From Acidobacteriota bacterium (GTDB taxonomy: Bacteria > Acidobacteriota > Terriglobia > Bryobacterales > Bryobacteraceae), in NCBI GenBank assembly GCA_025350695.1, contig JANXXI010000186.1:1-64000 (forward strand): DNA of 64,000 bases, written 5' to 3'. The notes beneath the pieces were generated by a model. The model had not been told where the DNA came from. It saw only the letters and a program-made list of their open reading frames with translations, and made no database searches. Below, one piece after another: positions 16,006 to 25,352 of this stretch. Position 1 is the stretch's first letter, and each line of letters opens with the position of its first letter. The position numbers and the translations under genes are program-made.

Positions 16006-17817
16006 GTGGAAGAAGAATCCCTCAGTAAGGCATATGACAGCCGACTAATGTGGCGGCTGCTTAGCTATTTGAAACCATACAAGGTTTCCGTGGCTCTGTC
16101 CTTGTTGCTATTGACCGGAAATTCCCTGGCCGCCGTTGCCGGCCCTTGGCTGACCAAACTTGCTATTGACCGATATTTGGTGAAAGCGCCAAATACGACA
16201 TGGGCTCCGCTTGAGAACTGGCTCTCCCCATCTCCCAACGAAGGGCTGTTGCAAATCTCGCTGCTGTATCTAGTCGCAATTATTGTCACTTTTCTTTGTG
16301 AATTCGGTCAAGCGGTTATCATGCAGAATACCGGGCAGTACGCCATGTTCGACCTGCGTAAACAGGTGATGGGACATCTGCAAAAGCTTGACCTACATTA
16401 TTACGACACGCATCCGATTGGACGGATGTTGACCCGGGTCACTTCCGACATCGACGTTTTGAATGAGCTGTTCTCTTCGGGCTTGGTGACGCTGTTAGGG
16501 GACCTGTTGATGCTGGTTTTGGTGGCGGCGGCGATGTACCAACTGAATGGCACAATGACTGTGCTGCTGCTTGCCGTCGCGCCACTGATGATTTACGCAA
16601 CGGCGCGCTTCCGCAAAGCTGTCACTGAAAGTTACCGCCGGATACGTACTGCGGTGGCCCGTTTGAACGCTTACCTTTCGGAGCGAATTCAAGGCATCAG
16701 CGTGGTGCAGCTATTTCAGCGCGAAGAGCGGTCGAAGCAAGAATTTGAAGCCATCAACCTGCAGCATATGGAGGCGTATAAAGATTCCATTCATGCTTAT
16801 GGTTGGTTCTACCCGATGGTGGAATTTCTGGGAATGCTTGGTCTTGCGAGCCTGCTTGCCTGGGGCGGTTATCAGGTGTCATTGGGAACGTTGAGCCTCG
16901 GAGTGCTGGTGGCATTTTTTCAATATGGGATGCGGTTTTTCCGCCCGATTCAGGATCTAAGCGAAAAATATAACATCTTGCAGGGAGCAATGGCTGCTAG
17001 CGAGCGCGTGTTTCAATTGCTGGATACGCCTGTAAATATTGGGCCTCCGAACGCGCCAAAGGCTGTGCCGCAAGGCTGTATAGAATTTGATCATGTGTGG
17101 TTTGCCTACAACAAAGAGAATTGGACCCTTGAGGATCTAACTTTCAAGATCGAGCAAGGGGAGTCGATTGCAATTGTCGGCCACACGGGGGCGGGGAAGA
17201 CCACTATTATTCAGCTTCTCCTTCGTTTCTACGATGTGCAGCGGGGCGCGATTCGTATTGGAGGGGTAGATATCCGTGAGTTTGCTCCGGGAGATCTTAG
17301 GCGCTATTTCGGGGTTGTGCTGCAGGATCCGTATCTATTTACAGGGACCATTGGCGAGAACATTCGTTTGGGCACGGCTGAGATCAATGCGGATCGGATG
17401 AGCGAGGCGGCGGACCGGGTCAATCTTTCCGCTTTTGTGAAGAGCCTTTCGAAGGGCTACGATGAGCCGGTGATTGAACGTGGGGCCAGCCTTTCAACCG
17501 GTCAAAAACAGTTGATCGGGTTTGCGAGGGCGTTGGCGCATAATCCGCGGTTTCTGATTTTGGATGAAGCCACTTCAAGCGTTGATACCGAAACCGAGCT
17601 GAAGATTCGTGGTGCGCTGACGGCCTTGGTTGAGGGACGGACTTCAATTTTGATTGCCCATCGGTTATCGACGGTGGAGCGCGCGGATCGAATTTTCGTG
17701 ATGCACAAGGGGAAGTTGCGCGAAGCGGGTTCGCATCAGCAATTGCTGGCCGTGCGGGGCATCTATTGGAAGCTGTTCCGTTTGCAGTACAAGGATCAGG
17801 AGGTGGTGGCGGGATGA
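16006..17817 (+). CDS. ABC exporter, fused membrane and ATPase domains (MsbA/LmrA-like)
   Basis: A 603-residue half-transporter that works as a dimer. Six membrane helices span about residues 25-310, then a nucleotide-binding domain carries Walker A GHTGAGKTT near residue 392, the Q-loop (VVLQDPYLF), the ABC signature LSTGQKQL near 496, Walker B FLILDEATSSVD near 515 and the switch histidine in LIAHRLST. Such proteins export lipids, drugs or peptides, and the substrate cannot be read from sequence. The start is a GTG. The stop overlaps the ATG of the next gene (ATGA), so the exported protein after it is cotranslated. Confidence 0.93.
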   Translation: MEEESLSKAYDSRLMWRLLSYLKPYKVSVALSLLLLTGNSLAAVAGPWLTKLAIDRYLVKAPNTTWAPLENWLSPSPNEGLLQISLLYLVAIIVTFLCEFGQAVIMQNTGQYAMFDLRKQVMGHLQKLDLHYYDTHPIGRMLTRVTSDIDVLNELFSSGLVTLLGDLLMLVLVAAAMYQLNGTMTVLLLAVAPLMIYATARFRKAVTESYRRIRTAVARLNAYLSERIQGISVVQLFQREERSKQEFEAINLQHMEAYKDSIHAYGWFYPMVEFLGMLGLASLLAWGGYQVSLGTLSLGVLVAFFQYGMRFFRPIQDLSEKYNILQGAMAASERVFQLLDTPVNIGPPNAPKAVPQGCIEFDHVWFAYNKENWTLEDLTFKIEQGESIAIVGHTGAGKTTIIQLLLRFYDVQRGAIRIGGVDIREFAPGDLRRYFGVVLQDPYLFTGTIGENIRLGTAEINADRMSEAADRVNLSAFVKSLSKGYDEPVIERGASLSTGQKQLIGFARALAHNPRFLILDEATSSVDTETELKIRGALTALVEGRTSILIAHRLSTVERADRIFVMHKGKLREAGSHQQLLAVRGIYWKLFRLQYKDQEVVAG

Positions 17818-19241
17818 TGCGGCTATTGGTTGCTTCGTTACTCTTTTGCCTTTGTGCGCATGGCGGTTCGAATGAGCGGAGGAAGAAATATCCTGAACTA
17901 TATGAGCTAGTGGAAAGGGCTCGCAGCACCCCGCCGGAGTTCGCTGCTTCGACTCTGCTTCGCGTCGCTGATTCAGCGAGCATAACTGAACCGGCTTGGA
18001 AGATTGAACTCATTGAAGAAGCGTTTCGACTCGCGGCGCAGGGACAACATCCAGTGCGCAAGAAACTTATCCAGGGAGCGCCGCTTGAAGGCAGCAACTC
18101 GTCACTATCTTGGGCGTACCAGCAAAATTTAGACCGGCTGACGCTGGAAAGTACTGCCGTGGAGCGAATGCTGAAACTGGATAAGAAGAAAGCAGGCGAT
18201 CTGTTTTGGGAAATTCGAGTCCCGATGTTAGTCAAAGCGGAATGTTCAGATTTGCTGATAAACGATACGAGCCCCTATCTGAATGCGTTCGCGGCAGTGA
18301 GACAATCCGCCATTTCCGGTAAGAAAGATAAGTTAGAAGCGATCAAGTCTATCGTTAACAATGTGCGATCTGCAACAGAGTTGCCGTCGCTTTTGACTGC
18401 TTTGGATCGAAGTTTCAGCCGAGAGGATCGCGCCACGGTCATTGGCTGGATTGCTGGAGCGATGAATCGCTTGAGTGGCGATGATCGGGCGTTTTCCGAT
18501 TCGCTTCGGGACGTGAGCGCGAGAGTCGAACTGTTGCAAGATGTTCCGGGGCTGGCGGAAGCCTATCGAGCCTATTTAGTTCGTCATTTCACGGCGCCAA
18601 GATGCCAAGGCGGCAAATCAGTGGAAGATACAAAATATGCGGCGACTGTCTTTAATTCAAGATTAATTGGATCACAACAAGCGAATGTATCCGCGCTGAC
18701 TGAGACCGAAACGACACCGACGAAAGTAGTTGAGTTGTCTAAACGGGACTCCGCATTCTCTGGTTTCGAAAGCCTACGGCAGACGGTAATGGATTTAATG
18801 TTTACCGTTCCCGAAGGGCATTCCTCAGCTACGTGGAGGAGCACAAATACCTGGCGAGATAAATTCCAAAGTTTTTTACGAGATAGCCTGGATGCCAAGC
18901 AAGATGCCCGTGAAAACGCCGAGGAGTTTTTTAGCCGCAAGTCCGGTATGCTGGCTACTGCCGTAACGATAGTTCCGATGGGACCGCAACGTCAAAGGAC
19001 CGTCACCGATTATCTTGCTTTCCTGGCGCATAGCGACATGCAACGGGAGAACTTTATCTTATGGCTTGCCGAACTGGGTAGTATTGTGGAGACAACCCGG
19101 AATACACGGGCGGAAGAATACATTAATATTCTCGACGCTCTTAAGGCCAGCGGCCACCCTGTGATGAGCCTCTACGCGACGAGGGAAAGGCTGCTTGGAT
19201 CGCGGCCGGAATGGGCGAATCCGCCAGCATTGCTACAATAG
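17814..19241 (+). CDS. Exported protein of unknown function
   Basis: A 475-residue product with signal peptide (MMRLLVASLLFCLCAHGG). The body is helix-rich and shows no motif I recognise. Short alpha-solenoid-like segments occur (LIEEAFRLAAQGQHPVRKKLI; LTALDRSFSREDRATVIGWI). Its ATG overlaps the ABC exporter stop, so transcription and probably function are linked. It ends nine bases before valS. It appears lineage-specific. Confidence 0.7.
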   Translation: MMRLLVASLLFCLCAHGGSNERRKKYPELYELVERARSTPPEFAASTLLRVADSASITEPAWKIELIEEAFRLAAQGQHPVRKKLIQGAPLEGSNSSLSWAYQQNLDRLTLESTAVERMLKLDKKKAGDLFWEIRVPMLVKAECSDLLINDTSPYLNAFAAVRQSAISGKKDKLEAIKSIVNNVRSATELPSLLTALDRSFSREDRATVIGWIAGAMNRLSGDDRAFSDSLRDVSARVELLQDVPGLAEAYRAYLVRHFTAPRCQGGKSVEDTKYAATVFNSRLIGSQQANVSALTETETTPTKVVELSKRDSAFSGFESLRQTVMDLMFTVPEGHSSATWRSTNTWRDKFQSFLRDSLDAKQDARENAEEFFSRKSGMLATAVTIVPMGPQRQRTVTDYLAFLAHSDMQRENFILWLAELGSIVETTRNTRAEEYINILDALKASGHPVMSLYATRERLLGSRPEWANPPALLQ

Positions 19242-19250
19242 AAGCTTCCA

Positions 19251-21917
19251 ATGCAATTAGAGAAAGTCTACGAGCCCCAGCGTTTTGAAGCGCATTGGGC
19301 CAAATGGTGGGAAGAATCTTCCCTTTTTGCCGCCGACCCCTCAAAGCCTGGCGAGGCGTTCTCTATCGCTATTCCTCCTCCGAACGTAACGGGTTCGCTG
19401 CACTTTGGACACATGCTGGAGCACACGCTGATGGACATGAATGTCCGTTGGAATCGCATGTCGGGCAAGAATGTTTTGTGGACTCCGGGGATGGATCATG
19501 CCGGCATTGCCACGCAGATGGTTGTGGAAAGGGATTTGGCGAAACAAAACATTAGCCGCCACGATTTGGGCCGGGTGGAATTCGAAAAGAAAGTTTGGGA
19601 ATGGAAGGAGCAGTCTGGCGGCCGAATTGAAGAGCAGATGCGCCAAATTGGCGATTCCGTGGATTGGACTCGCAGCCGCTTCACCATGGATGAAGGCCTT
19701 TCGCGCGCTGTCCGTGAAATCTTTGTCCGGCTCTATGAAAGGGACTTGATTTATCGCGGCCAGTATATGGTCAACTGGTGCCCTCGCTGCAATACGGCGT
19801 TGAGCGACTTGGAAGTGAACCACGAAGATACGGCGGGCAGCTTGTGGCACGTTCGTTATCCGGTTGTGGGCTCGGATGAGTTCCTCGTTGTAGCCACCAC
19901 GCGTCCCGAAACCATGTTGGGGGATACGGCTGTCGCGATCAATGCGGCGGATGAGCGCTATGTGCATTTGCACGGGAAGACGGTCCGGCTGCCTTTGGTT
20001 GGCCGGGAAATTCCGATTATTTTGGATGACATGGCTGACCCCGAGTTCGGCACAGGTGTGGTTAAAGTCACGCCCGCGCATGATCCGAACGATTTCGAGG
20101 CAGGCAAGCGCCACAACCTTCCGCACGTGAAGGTGATCAACGAGGCGGGCGCGATGACGGCTGAGGCCGGCGCTTATGCTGGGCTGGATCGCTTTGAGGC
20201 ACGCAAGAAAGTTCTGGGGGATTTGAAAGAAGCAGGCTTGCTTGAAAAGCTGACGCCGCACAATCTGCCCATCAGCATGTGCCAACGCTGCCGCACTATT
20301 GTGGAGCCGCTGGTCTCCACGCAATGGTTTGTGAAGATGAAGCCGTTGGCGGCGCCGGCAATCGCAGCCGTTGAAGATGGCAGCATTCAGTTCATCCCGG
20401 CCAATTTCGCCAACACTTACTTTGAGTGGATGAATAACATTCGGGATTGGTGCATCTCGCGGCAATTGTGGTGGGGACATCGTATCCCTGCCTGGCATTG
20501 CGCCACTTGCGGTAAAGCTACGGTGGCGCGTGTTGAACCAACCGTTTGCGCCCATTGTGGGTCGGCCTCTATTGAACAGGATACGGACGTGCTGGATACG
20601 TGGTTTAGCTCAGGATTGTGGCCGTTTTCCACGCTGGGTTGGCCGGACAAGACGGCTGACCTGGATCGGTATTATCCAACTTCGCTGCTGATCACCGGAT
20701 ACGATATCATCTTTTTCTGGGTGGCCCGGATGATTTTCATGGGCATTGAATGCACCGGTAAAATTCCGTTCCACAAAGTCTACATCCACGGGCTGGTGCG
20801 TGACGCTCAACGTCAGAAAATGTCGAAGACCAAGGAGAATGTTATTGATCCGTTGGTGATGACGGCTAAGTACGGTACCGATGCGACGCGGATGTCGCTG
20901 CTATTGGGGGCTCCTCCAGGCACTGACATTATTTTCACGGAAGACCGGATGGAATCGTCGCGGGCCTTCGCGAATAAGATTTGGAATGCTGCCCGGTTCC
21001 TGTTCCTGAACATGGAACGCGCCGGCGTTGAAGCTTGGGTTCCGGCAGAACAGGAATCGTATCTGCCTGAGCCGGTCAATGGCGTTGTTACCTTGGAAGA
21101 TCGTTGGATTTTTAGCCGCCTCAACGCTTGCGCCACGCAGATGAACAAGGCGCTGAATAGTTATCGCTTCCACGATGCCGCGCAGATTGTCTGGACGTTT
21201 TTTTGGCGCGAATTTTGCGATTGGTATGTGGAGATGAAGAAGCTTAAGTTTGAAGAAGGCTCCGGGTTGAACGCCCATTGGCGCAACATTCTCACGGTGT
21301 TTGAATCGGCGCTGCGTCTGCTTCACCCGGCCATGCCGTTCTTGACCGAAGAGTTGTGGCAACGATTAGCAGCAGGGCACGGCCGCAAGGCTTCCATTGC
21401 TATCAGCGTTTATCCGCAGCCCAACGGGGCGGCGGATGATGAGGAAGCGGAACAACAGATGGCGCAATTGCAGGAGATTATTTCCTCAGCCCGCAATCTG
21501 CGTGCTGATGCGAAGTTGGATCCGAAGGAGCCGCTGGATGCTGCTATTTATGCGGCTGGCCCGGTTGCGCGGTTAGCGGAACAACAACGTGAAGCCATTG
21601 AACGATTGGCTAACGTGAAACTGACAGTGAGTGCGGCGGATGCTGTTCGCACCACTGGGCCGATGCGTTCCACGCCGGAATTCGATTTGGTCCTGGCTGT
21701 TTCGGCGGCGCAACTGGGCGCGCTGAAGGGGCGGTTAGAAAAAGAAATTGTGGATTTGAACAAGGTTATCGTGAGCTCCGAACGCCAGCTATCGAATGAA
21801 GACTTTCTGAAAAAGGCTCCAGAGAAAGTGTTGGAAGGGATGCGTGCGAAACTGGCGGACTACCATGCCCAGCGAGAGAAAAGCCTGAAGGCTTTGGCGA
21901 GTTTAGCGGGCGCATGA
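19251..21917 (+). CDS. valS: Valyl-tRNA synthetase
   Basis: Attaches valine to tRNA-Val. Class I catalytic signatures: PPPNVTGSLHFGHM near residues 43-55 (HIGH motif as HFGH) and KMSKTKEN near 523 (KMSKS motif). The CP1 editing domain lies between, including the GTGVVKVTPAHDPNDFE block. The anticodon-binding region follows, and the final about 65 residues form the ValS coiled-coil arm (LKGRLEKEIVDLNKVI). At 888 residues it is the normal size. The stop overlaps the nadC ATG. Confidence 0.98.
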   Translation: MQLEKVYEPQRFEAHWAKWWEESSLFAADPSKPGEAFSIAIPPPNVTGSLHFGHMLEHTLMDMNVRWNRMSGKNVLWTPGMDHAGIATQMVVERDLAKQNISRHDLGRVEFEKKVWEWKEQSGGRIEEQMRQIGDSVDWTRSRFTMDEGLSRAVREIFVRLYERDLIYRGQYMVNWCPRCNTALSDLEVNHEDTAGSLWHVRYPVVGSDEFLVVATTRPETMLGDTAVAINAADERYVHLHGKTVRLPLVGREIPIILDDMADPEFGTGVVKVTPAHDPNDFEAGKRHNLPHVKVINEAGAMTAEAGAYAGLDRFEARKKVLGDLKEAGLLEKLTPHNLPISMCQRCRTIVEPLVSTQWFVKMKPLAAPAIAAVEDGSIQFIPANFANTYFEWMNNIRDWCISRQLWWGHRIPAWHCATCGKATVARVEPTVCAHCGSASIEQDTDVLDTWFSSGLWPFSTLGWPDKTADLDRYYPTSLLITGYDIIFFWVARMIFMGIECTGKIPFHKVYIHGLVRDAQRQKMSKTKENVIDPLVMTAKYGTDATRMSLLLGAPPGTDIIFTEDRMESSRAFANKIWNAARFLFLNMERAGVEAWVPAEQESYLPEPVNGVVTLEDRWIFSRLNACATQMNKALNSYRFHDAAQIVWTFFWREFCDWYVEMKKLKFEEGSGLNAHWRNILTVFESALRLLHPAMPFLTEELWQRLAAGHGRKASIAISVYPQPNGAADDEEAEQQMAQLQEIISSARNLRADAKLDPKEPLDAAIYAAGPVARLAEQQREAIERLANVKLTVSAADAVRTTGPMRSTPEFDLVLAVSAAQLGALKGRLEKEIVDLNKVIVSSERQLSNEDFLKKAPEKVLEGMRAKLADYHAQREKSLKALASLAGA

Positions 21918-22768
21918 TGAACGGACTGCACCCTGAAGTTGTGGACCTGGTCAGACGCGCCTTGGCGGAAGATATCGGCACGGGCGACGTTACTACTAAT
22001 TGCACGGTAGAGGCTTCACGCCAGGCGAGTGGGAATTTTCGGGCCAAGCAGGATTTCATTTGCGCCGGTTCGGAATTGCTTCCGGTTATTTTCGAGCTCA
22101 GCAAGGAGAACGGCTGCGCTCCCTTGAGCAAGATCGACGTTTTGATTCCAAGCGGATCCGCTGTCAAGCAAGGCGACATCATCGCAACAGTAGAGGGCCC
22201 GGCACGCACGTTGCTTACCTGCGAAAGGACCGCGCTCAATTTATTGCAGCGGATGAGTGGAGTGGCAACCCTGGGCCGGAAGTTCGTCGATTGTGTTGCA
22301 GGGACGACGACCAAAATTCTGGACACGCGGAAGACAACGCCAGGTCTGCGCCAAATCGAAAAAATGGCCGCCGCGGCTGGAGGTGTGACCAATCATCGTA
22401 TAGGGCTGTTCGACGCAATTCTTATCAAGAACAACCACATTACGGCGGCGGGCGGCGTGACGGCGGCCATGGAGCACGCCAAGCCCTTCGGCCTGCCGAT
22501 TGAGATTGAAGTTCGCACTTGGGAGGAGATGGAAGAGGCGCTGGCTGCAGGGGCTAACCATCTGCTGCTGGATAATCTGACTCCTTCTGAAGCCGCAGGT
22601 TGGGTGCGCCATATTGCCGGCCGCGCCAAGACTGAACTCTCTGGCGGAATGCGTCTTGAAACGGTTCACGCTTATGCCGAGGCAGGCGCGGATTTCATTT
22701 CTGTTGGAGCCGTAACTCATTCGGCGGTCGCTGTCGATATCCATTTTCGGCTGAACCTATTTGCATGA
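21914..22768 (+). CDS. nadC: Nicotinate-nucleotide pyrophosphorylase (quinolinate phosphoribosyltransferase)
   Basis: Converts quinolinate and PRPP to nicotinate mononucleotide in NAD synthesis. The 284 residues include DIGTGDVTT, the substrate-binding TRKTTPGLRQIEK, NHRIGLFDAILIKNNH and the closing SVGAVTHS. Length is usual for the family. It overlaps valS by four bases (ATGA) and runs into birA. Confidence 0.97.
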   Translation: MMNGLHPEVVDLVRRALAEDIGTGDVTTNCTVEASRQASGNFRAKQDFICAGSELLPVIFELSKENGCAPLSKIDVLIPSGSAVKQGDIIATVEGPARTLLTCERTALNLLQRMSGVATLGRKFVDCVAGTTTKILDTRKTTPGLRQIEKMAAAAGGVTNHRIGLFDAILIKNNHITAAGGVTAAMEHAKPFGLPIEIEVRTWEEMEEALAAGANHLLLDNLTPSEAAGWVRHIAGRAKTELSGGMRLETVHAYAEAGADFISVGAVTHSAVAVDIHFRLNLFA

Positions 22769-22769
22769 C

Positions 22770-23525
22770 ATGAATTTTGACGTTCAACAAGTTCGCAATA
22801 CGTTCTCCAACAGAACAATAGAATGGCGGGACACAACTTCGTCAACCATGAAGGATGCCCTGCTGATGGCTCAGAACGGAGAGTCCAGCGGCAGCATTGC
22901 CGGCGCTGATCATCAATCGGCGGGACAGGGGAGGTTGGGACGCCAATGGCATTCCGAAGCTGGTACGGGAATTTATTTCACCCTGCTGTTGCGGCTGAAC
23001 CTCTTGTTTACCGATCTTCCTGTCCTGACTCTTGCCGTGGGTCTGGCGGTGTCGCAAGCTGTGAGGGATGTCACGGGCTTGAATTGCGATCTGAAGTGGC
23101 CGAACGATTTGATGCTCAATGGCAAGAAATGTTGTGGCATCCTTTCGGAGTTTCAGGAAGGCGTTGTGCTGACCGGAATCGGTTTGAATATCAACCAGGC
23201 GAGCTTTCCGCCGCCTATTGACAGTGTTGCCACTAGTCTGCGAATGGCCAGCGGCGCATCTTACAACCGGGAACAGTTGTTGATTCGCGTGATCGAGGAA
23301 ATTGACTCACACGTTGAACTTCTAGAGCAGCGCGGGCGGGCCCCATTGCTTGACCTGTTCTCCCATGCTTCCAGTTTTGTTCTTGGTAAGCGCGTCGAAG
23401 TGGAACAAGCCGGCCGCCTTATTCGAGGCGCCACCGACGGATTATCCGATGCCGGATTTCTGTACGTAAGAAGCGACGAAGGGGAGCGCGTGCTGATTCT
23501 TACCGGCGGATTGAGAGTCATTTGA
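22770..23525 (+). CDS. birA: Biotin--[acetyl-CoA carboxylase] ligase, class I (no DNA-binding domain)
   Basis: Activates biotin with ATP and attaches it to the biotin carrier protein, presumably the AccB encoded at 31872. Motifs: DTTSSTMKDA, the biotinyl-AMP loop GQGRLGRQWHSEAGTGIYFT and the lysine-containing LKWPNDLMLNGKK. The N-terminal winged helix of E. coli BirA is missing, so it should not act as a repressor. The ATG at 22770 is taken. A TTG nine bases earlier, inside nadC, is the alternative. Confidence 0.93.
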   Translation: MNFDVQQVRNTFSNRTIEWRDTTSSTMKDALLMAQNGESSGSIAGADHQSAGQGRLGRQWHSEAGTGIYFTLLLRLNLLFTDLPVLTLAVGLAVSQAVRDVTGLNCDLKWPNDLMLNGKKCCGILSEFQEGVVLTGIGLNINQASFPPPIDSVATSLRMASGASYNREQLLIRVIEEIDSHVELLEQRGRAPLLDLFSHASSFVLGKRVEVEQAGRLIRGATDGLSDAGFLYVRSDEGERVLILTGGLRVI

Positions 23526-23526
23526 G

Positions 23527-24210
23527 ATGGCAGAGCAACTCGACTGGACCGGCAATTATTTCAACTACTTCACGGAAACCGAAGAACATTTTCGGAAGGC
23601 CCGCGGCACGGGTTTGTTTTTAATGTCGCCTCTTGATTGGGCGCTGGTTGAAGGCTGGAAAAACTCGGGCATCCCACTGGAAGCGGTGCTGCGTGGCATC
23701 GACGAAGCCTTTGAAAAATGGCGATCGAAGAAGACCAAGACGCAGATGGTCAACTCTCTGGCGTACTGCTCGCAGGCGATTCTGTCGGAGGCGGAGCGAC
23801 TGGCGAACAATACGCCGCAGAACGTAAAAAGGGAAGGGACGGCTCCATTTTCGATGGAGGGCTTGGCTGCGTATTTAAATGCGAATACGGCGAAGTTAGA
23901 AGCGCTTGGTTATGCTCAGGCAGCAGACAGTCTGAAGGAAATCGTTGGCGAACTGGAAAAACACTACGATGATCTGGAAGCGCTTGAGCAACGGCTAACG
24001 GTGATGGAAGAAAAGCTGGCGGCAGAGGTTAAGGCAAAACAGACGGAGGAGGAATTGTTGAAGGCACGTCAGGAACTGGAATCCGCGTTGAAGCCTCATC
24101 GGTCCAAGATGACGGCCGCGCAACTCCTGGTGCTTGAGAAGAATTACATGGATCGCCGTCTATTCGACCGCGCCAAGCTGCCAAGGCTCAGCTTGTTCTA
24201 CCTGGTCTAA
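23527..24210 (+). CDS. Coiled-coil protein of unknown function
   Basis: A 227-residue cytoplasmic protein following birA by one base. The N-terminal half has a conserved-looking block (LDWALVEGWKNSGIPLEAVLRGIDEAFEKW reads as amphipathic helices), and residues about 140-195 form a charged coiled coil. No catalytic motif or known domain is recognised. It is probably cotranscribed with valS-nadC-birA. A hairpin that can serve as terminator follows. Confidence 0.75.
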   Translation: MAEQLDWTGNYFNYFTETEEHFRKARGTGLFLMSPLDWALVEGWKNSGIPLEAVLRGIDEAFEKWRSKKTKTQMVNSLAYCSQAILSEAERLANNTPQNVKREGTAPFSMEGLAAYLNANTAKLEALGYAQAADSLKEIVGELEKHYDDLEALEQRLTVMEEKLAAEVKAKQTEEELLKARQELESALKPHRSKMTAAQLLVLEKNYMDRRLFDRAKLPRLSLFYLV

Positions 24211-24216
24211 AATGAG

Positions 24217-24262
24217 AAGCCCACGGCCGGTATGAGCACTTCTGGGCCGTAGGCTTTTCCTT
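24217..24262. terminator. Bidirectional terminator between convergent genes
   Basis: AAGCCCACGGCC (24217-24228) pairs with GGCCGTAGGCTT (24245-24256) with one mismatch. TTTTCCTT follows on the plus strand, and the minus-strand reading ends in TTCTCATTTT. It separates the coiled-coil gene from the convergent secreted-protein gene. Confidence 0.6.
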
Positions 24263-24274
24263 GTAAGTTGTCAG

Positions 24275-24709
24275 TTAGTTCTTGTCGAAGTTTGCGACGA
24301 CGAAAACGCCATTTTCCATCCGAATGGCTTTTAGTTGCTTCCCACCGCCGGCTACATAGAACTTAAATTTCGCAGTTGAGATTTGTGGGGTGTTTTCGAT
24401 GCTCGCATCCGCTTCAATTCGCAGATCGTATGCGATCTCAATTGCGCCAGAGCCGTCCGCGTTCAAGTAGTACTTGCCTGCACAGTTGCTGACCACGTTC
24501 GAGCCCGGAAGCTGTATCGTTTCGTTGCACGTGACGTTACCGGTTCCATCCAGCGTCATGGTTCCAAGTCCGGTCACGGACTGATTACTCTGTACGTTAC
24601 CTTGTTGTGTAAAAATGTAGGAGCCTTTCAAAGTTTGCAGTGTGTGGCTCTGTGAGAATGCGCTAGCGGCGGCCATTCCCATGATTGCCATCAAATTGAT
24701 TAGTTTCAT
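24275..24709 (-). CDS. Small secreted protein of unknown function
   Basis: A 144-residue protein with signal peptide cleaved near residue 20 (AAASAFSQS). The mature part begins TLQTLKGSYIFTQQG and has short beta-rich units such as GLGTMTLDGTGNVTCNE and CAGKYYLNADGSGAIEI. The pattern 'GtmtlDGtGnvt' recurs in acidobacterial secreted proteins and is similar to the larger two-repeat protein at 58843. A decayed relative lies directly upstream (24886-25317). Function unknown. Confidence 0.75.
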   Translation of the reverse strand: MKLINLMAIMGMAAASAFSQSHTLQTLKGSYIFTQQGNVQSNQSVTGLGTMTLDGTGNVTCNETIQLPGSNVVSNCAGKYYLNADGSGAIEIAYDLRIEADASIENTPQISTAKFKFYVAGGGKQLKAIRMENGVFVVANFDKN

Positions 24710-24857
24710 AATTGGGTTTTTTCCTTCTTCCTGTTCGGCCTTTGGCCTGGTTTATTGGGGACACTCTACTATTCGGCTAACAGGAGAAGGTTTTTTAGTT
24801 GAATTCGTCAACCTAAGGAAAAGGATAGCTGGAGCGCTCGTCTCCCTATTCACTCTA

Positions 24858-24880
24858 ACTTCCCTGGGTGAACAGGGAGT
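24858..24880 (-). other. Hairpin between the secreted-protein gene and its decayed copy
   Basis: TCCCTG (24861-24866) and CAGGGA (24873-24878) form a stem with a six-base loop, just past the ancestral stop of the decayed copy. It has no T-run. It may be the remains of a terminator. Confidence 0.3.
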
Positions 24881-24885
24881 AACTC

Positions 24886-25317
24886 CTAATAATAAGGCGG
24901 CTCAGCCGCTGCCGGACCGCGTTTGTCAGGTTGCTGGTATTTCTCGAAAGCGGCGATTATGAAAACTCCATTCTCCCCCCGAATTCCTTTCAGCTGCTTT
25001 CCGCTATTGACTTGGCAAAAGGCAAATTTGGCGGTAGAGATTTGCGGTGCGTTTTCGAGACCGCCATCGGCGGCAAAGGCGGCATCCTAGAGAAGCTCAA
25101 TCGAACCGGAGCCGTTGGTTCTGTCGTATTTGCCGGACCATTTTCTGACTACGCTTGCTCCGGGAAATTACACAGCTTCATTGCCTGCCACATTGCCATT
25201 TCCGTCTGTTGCGTGAAAACGTAGCAACCTTTCAAACTCTGCAAGGTTGGGGCCTGGGCGAATGCGCTAACTAACCGCGGATAGGCACGCGATTACTATT
25301 AGTGAGTTTAGTTTCAA
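24886..25317 (-). pseudogene. Decayed tandem paralog of the secreted protein at 24275-24709
   Basis: Reading the minus strand from a TTG at 25317 gives KLNSLIVIACLSAVS, then a stop. One frame over it continues AFAQAPTLQSLKGCYVFTQQ, matching TLQTLKGSYIFTQQ of the neighbour. A gap of about 17 residues is missing. Then come DGNGNVAGNEAV, a stop, FPGASVVRKWSGKY, another stop, and ENAPQISTAKFAF matching ENTPQISTAKFKF. The last part, GKQLKGIRGENGVFIIAAFEK, matches the C-terminus, and the stop is at 24886-24888. At least one frameshift, one deletion and two in-frame stops show it is dead. Confidence 0.85.
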
Positions 25318-25352
25318 GTACCGTTAAGTTATTGTTAGCGATGTAATTTTGA

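Noticed and set aside
19341-20555. 404-codon minus-strand frame inside valS
   Set aside because: valS is certain and conserved on the other strand. The reverse translation is rich in His/Arg and has no motif.
24642-25224. Two plus-strand frames opposite the decayed secreted-protein copy
   Set aside because: The minus-strand similarity to the neighbouring gene explains the region. The plus frames have no ribosome-binding site or homology pattern.
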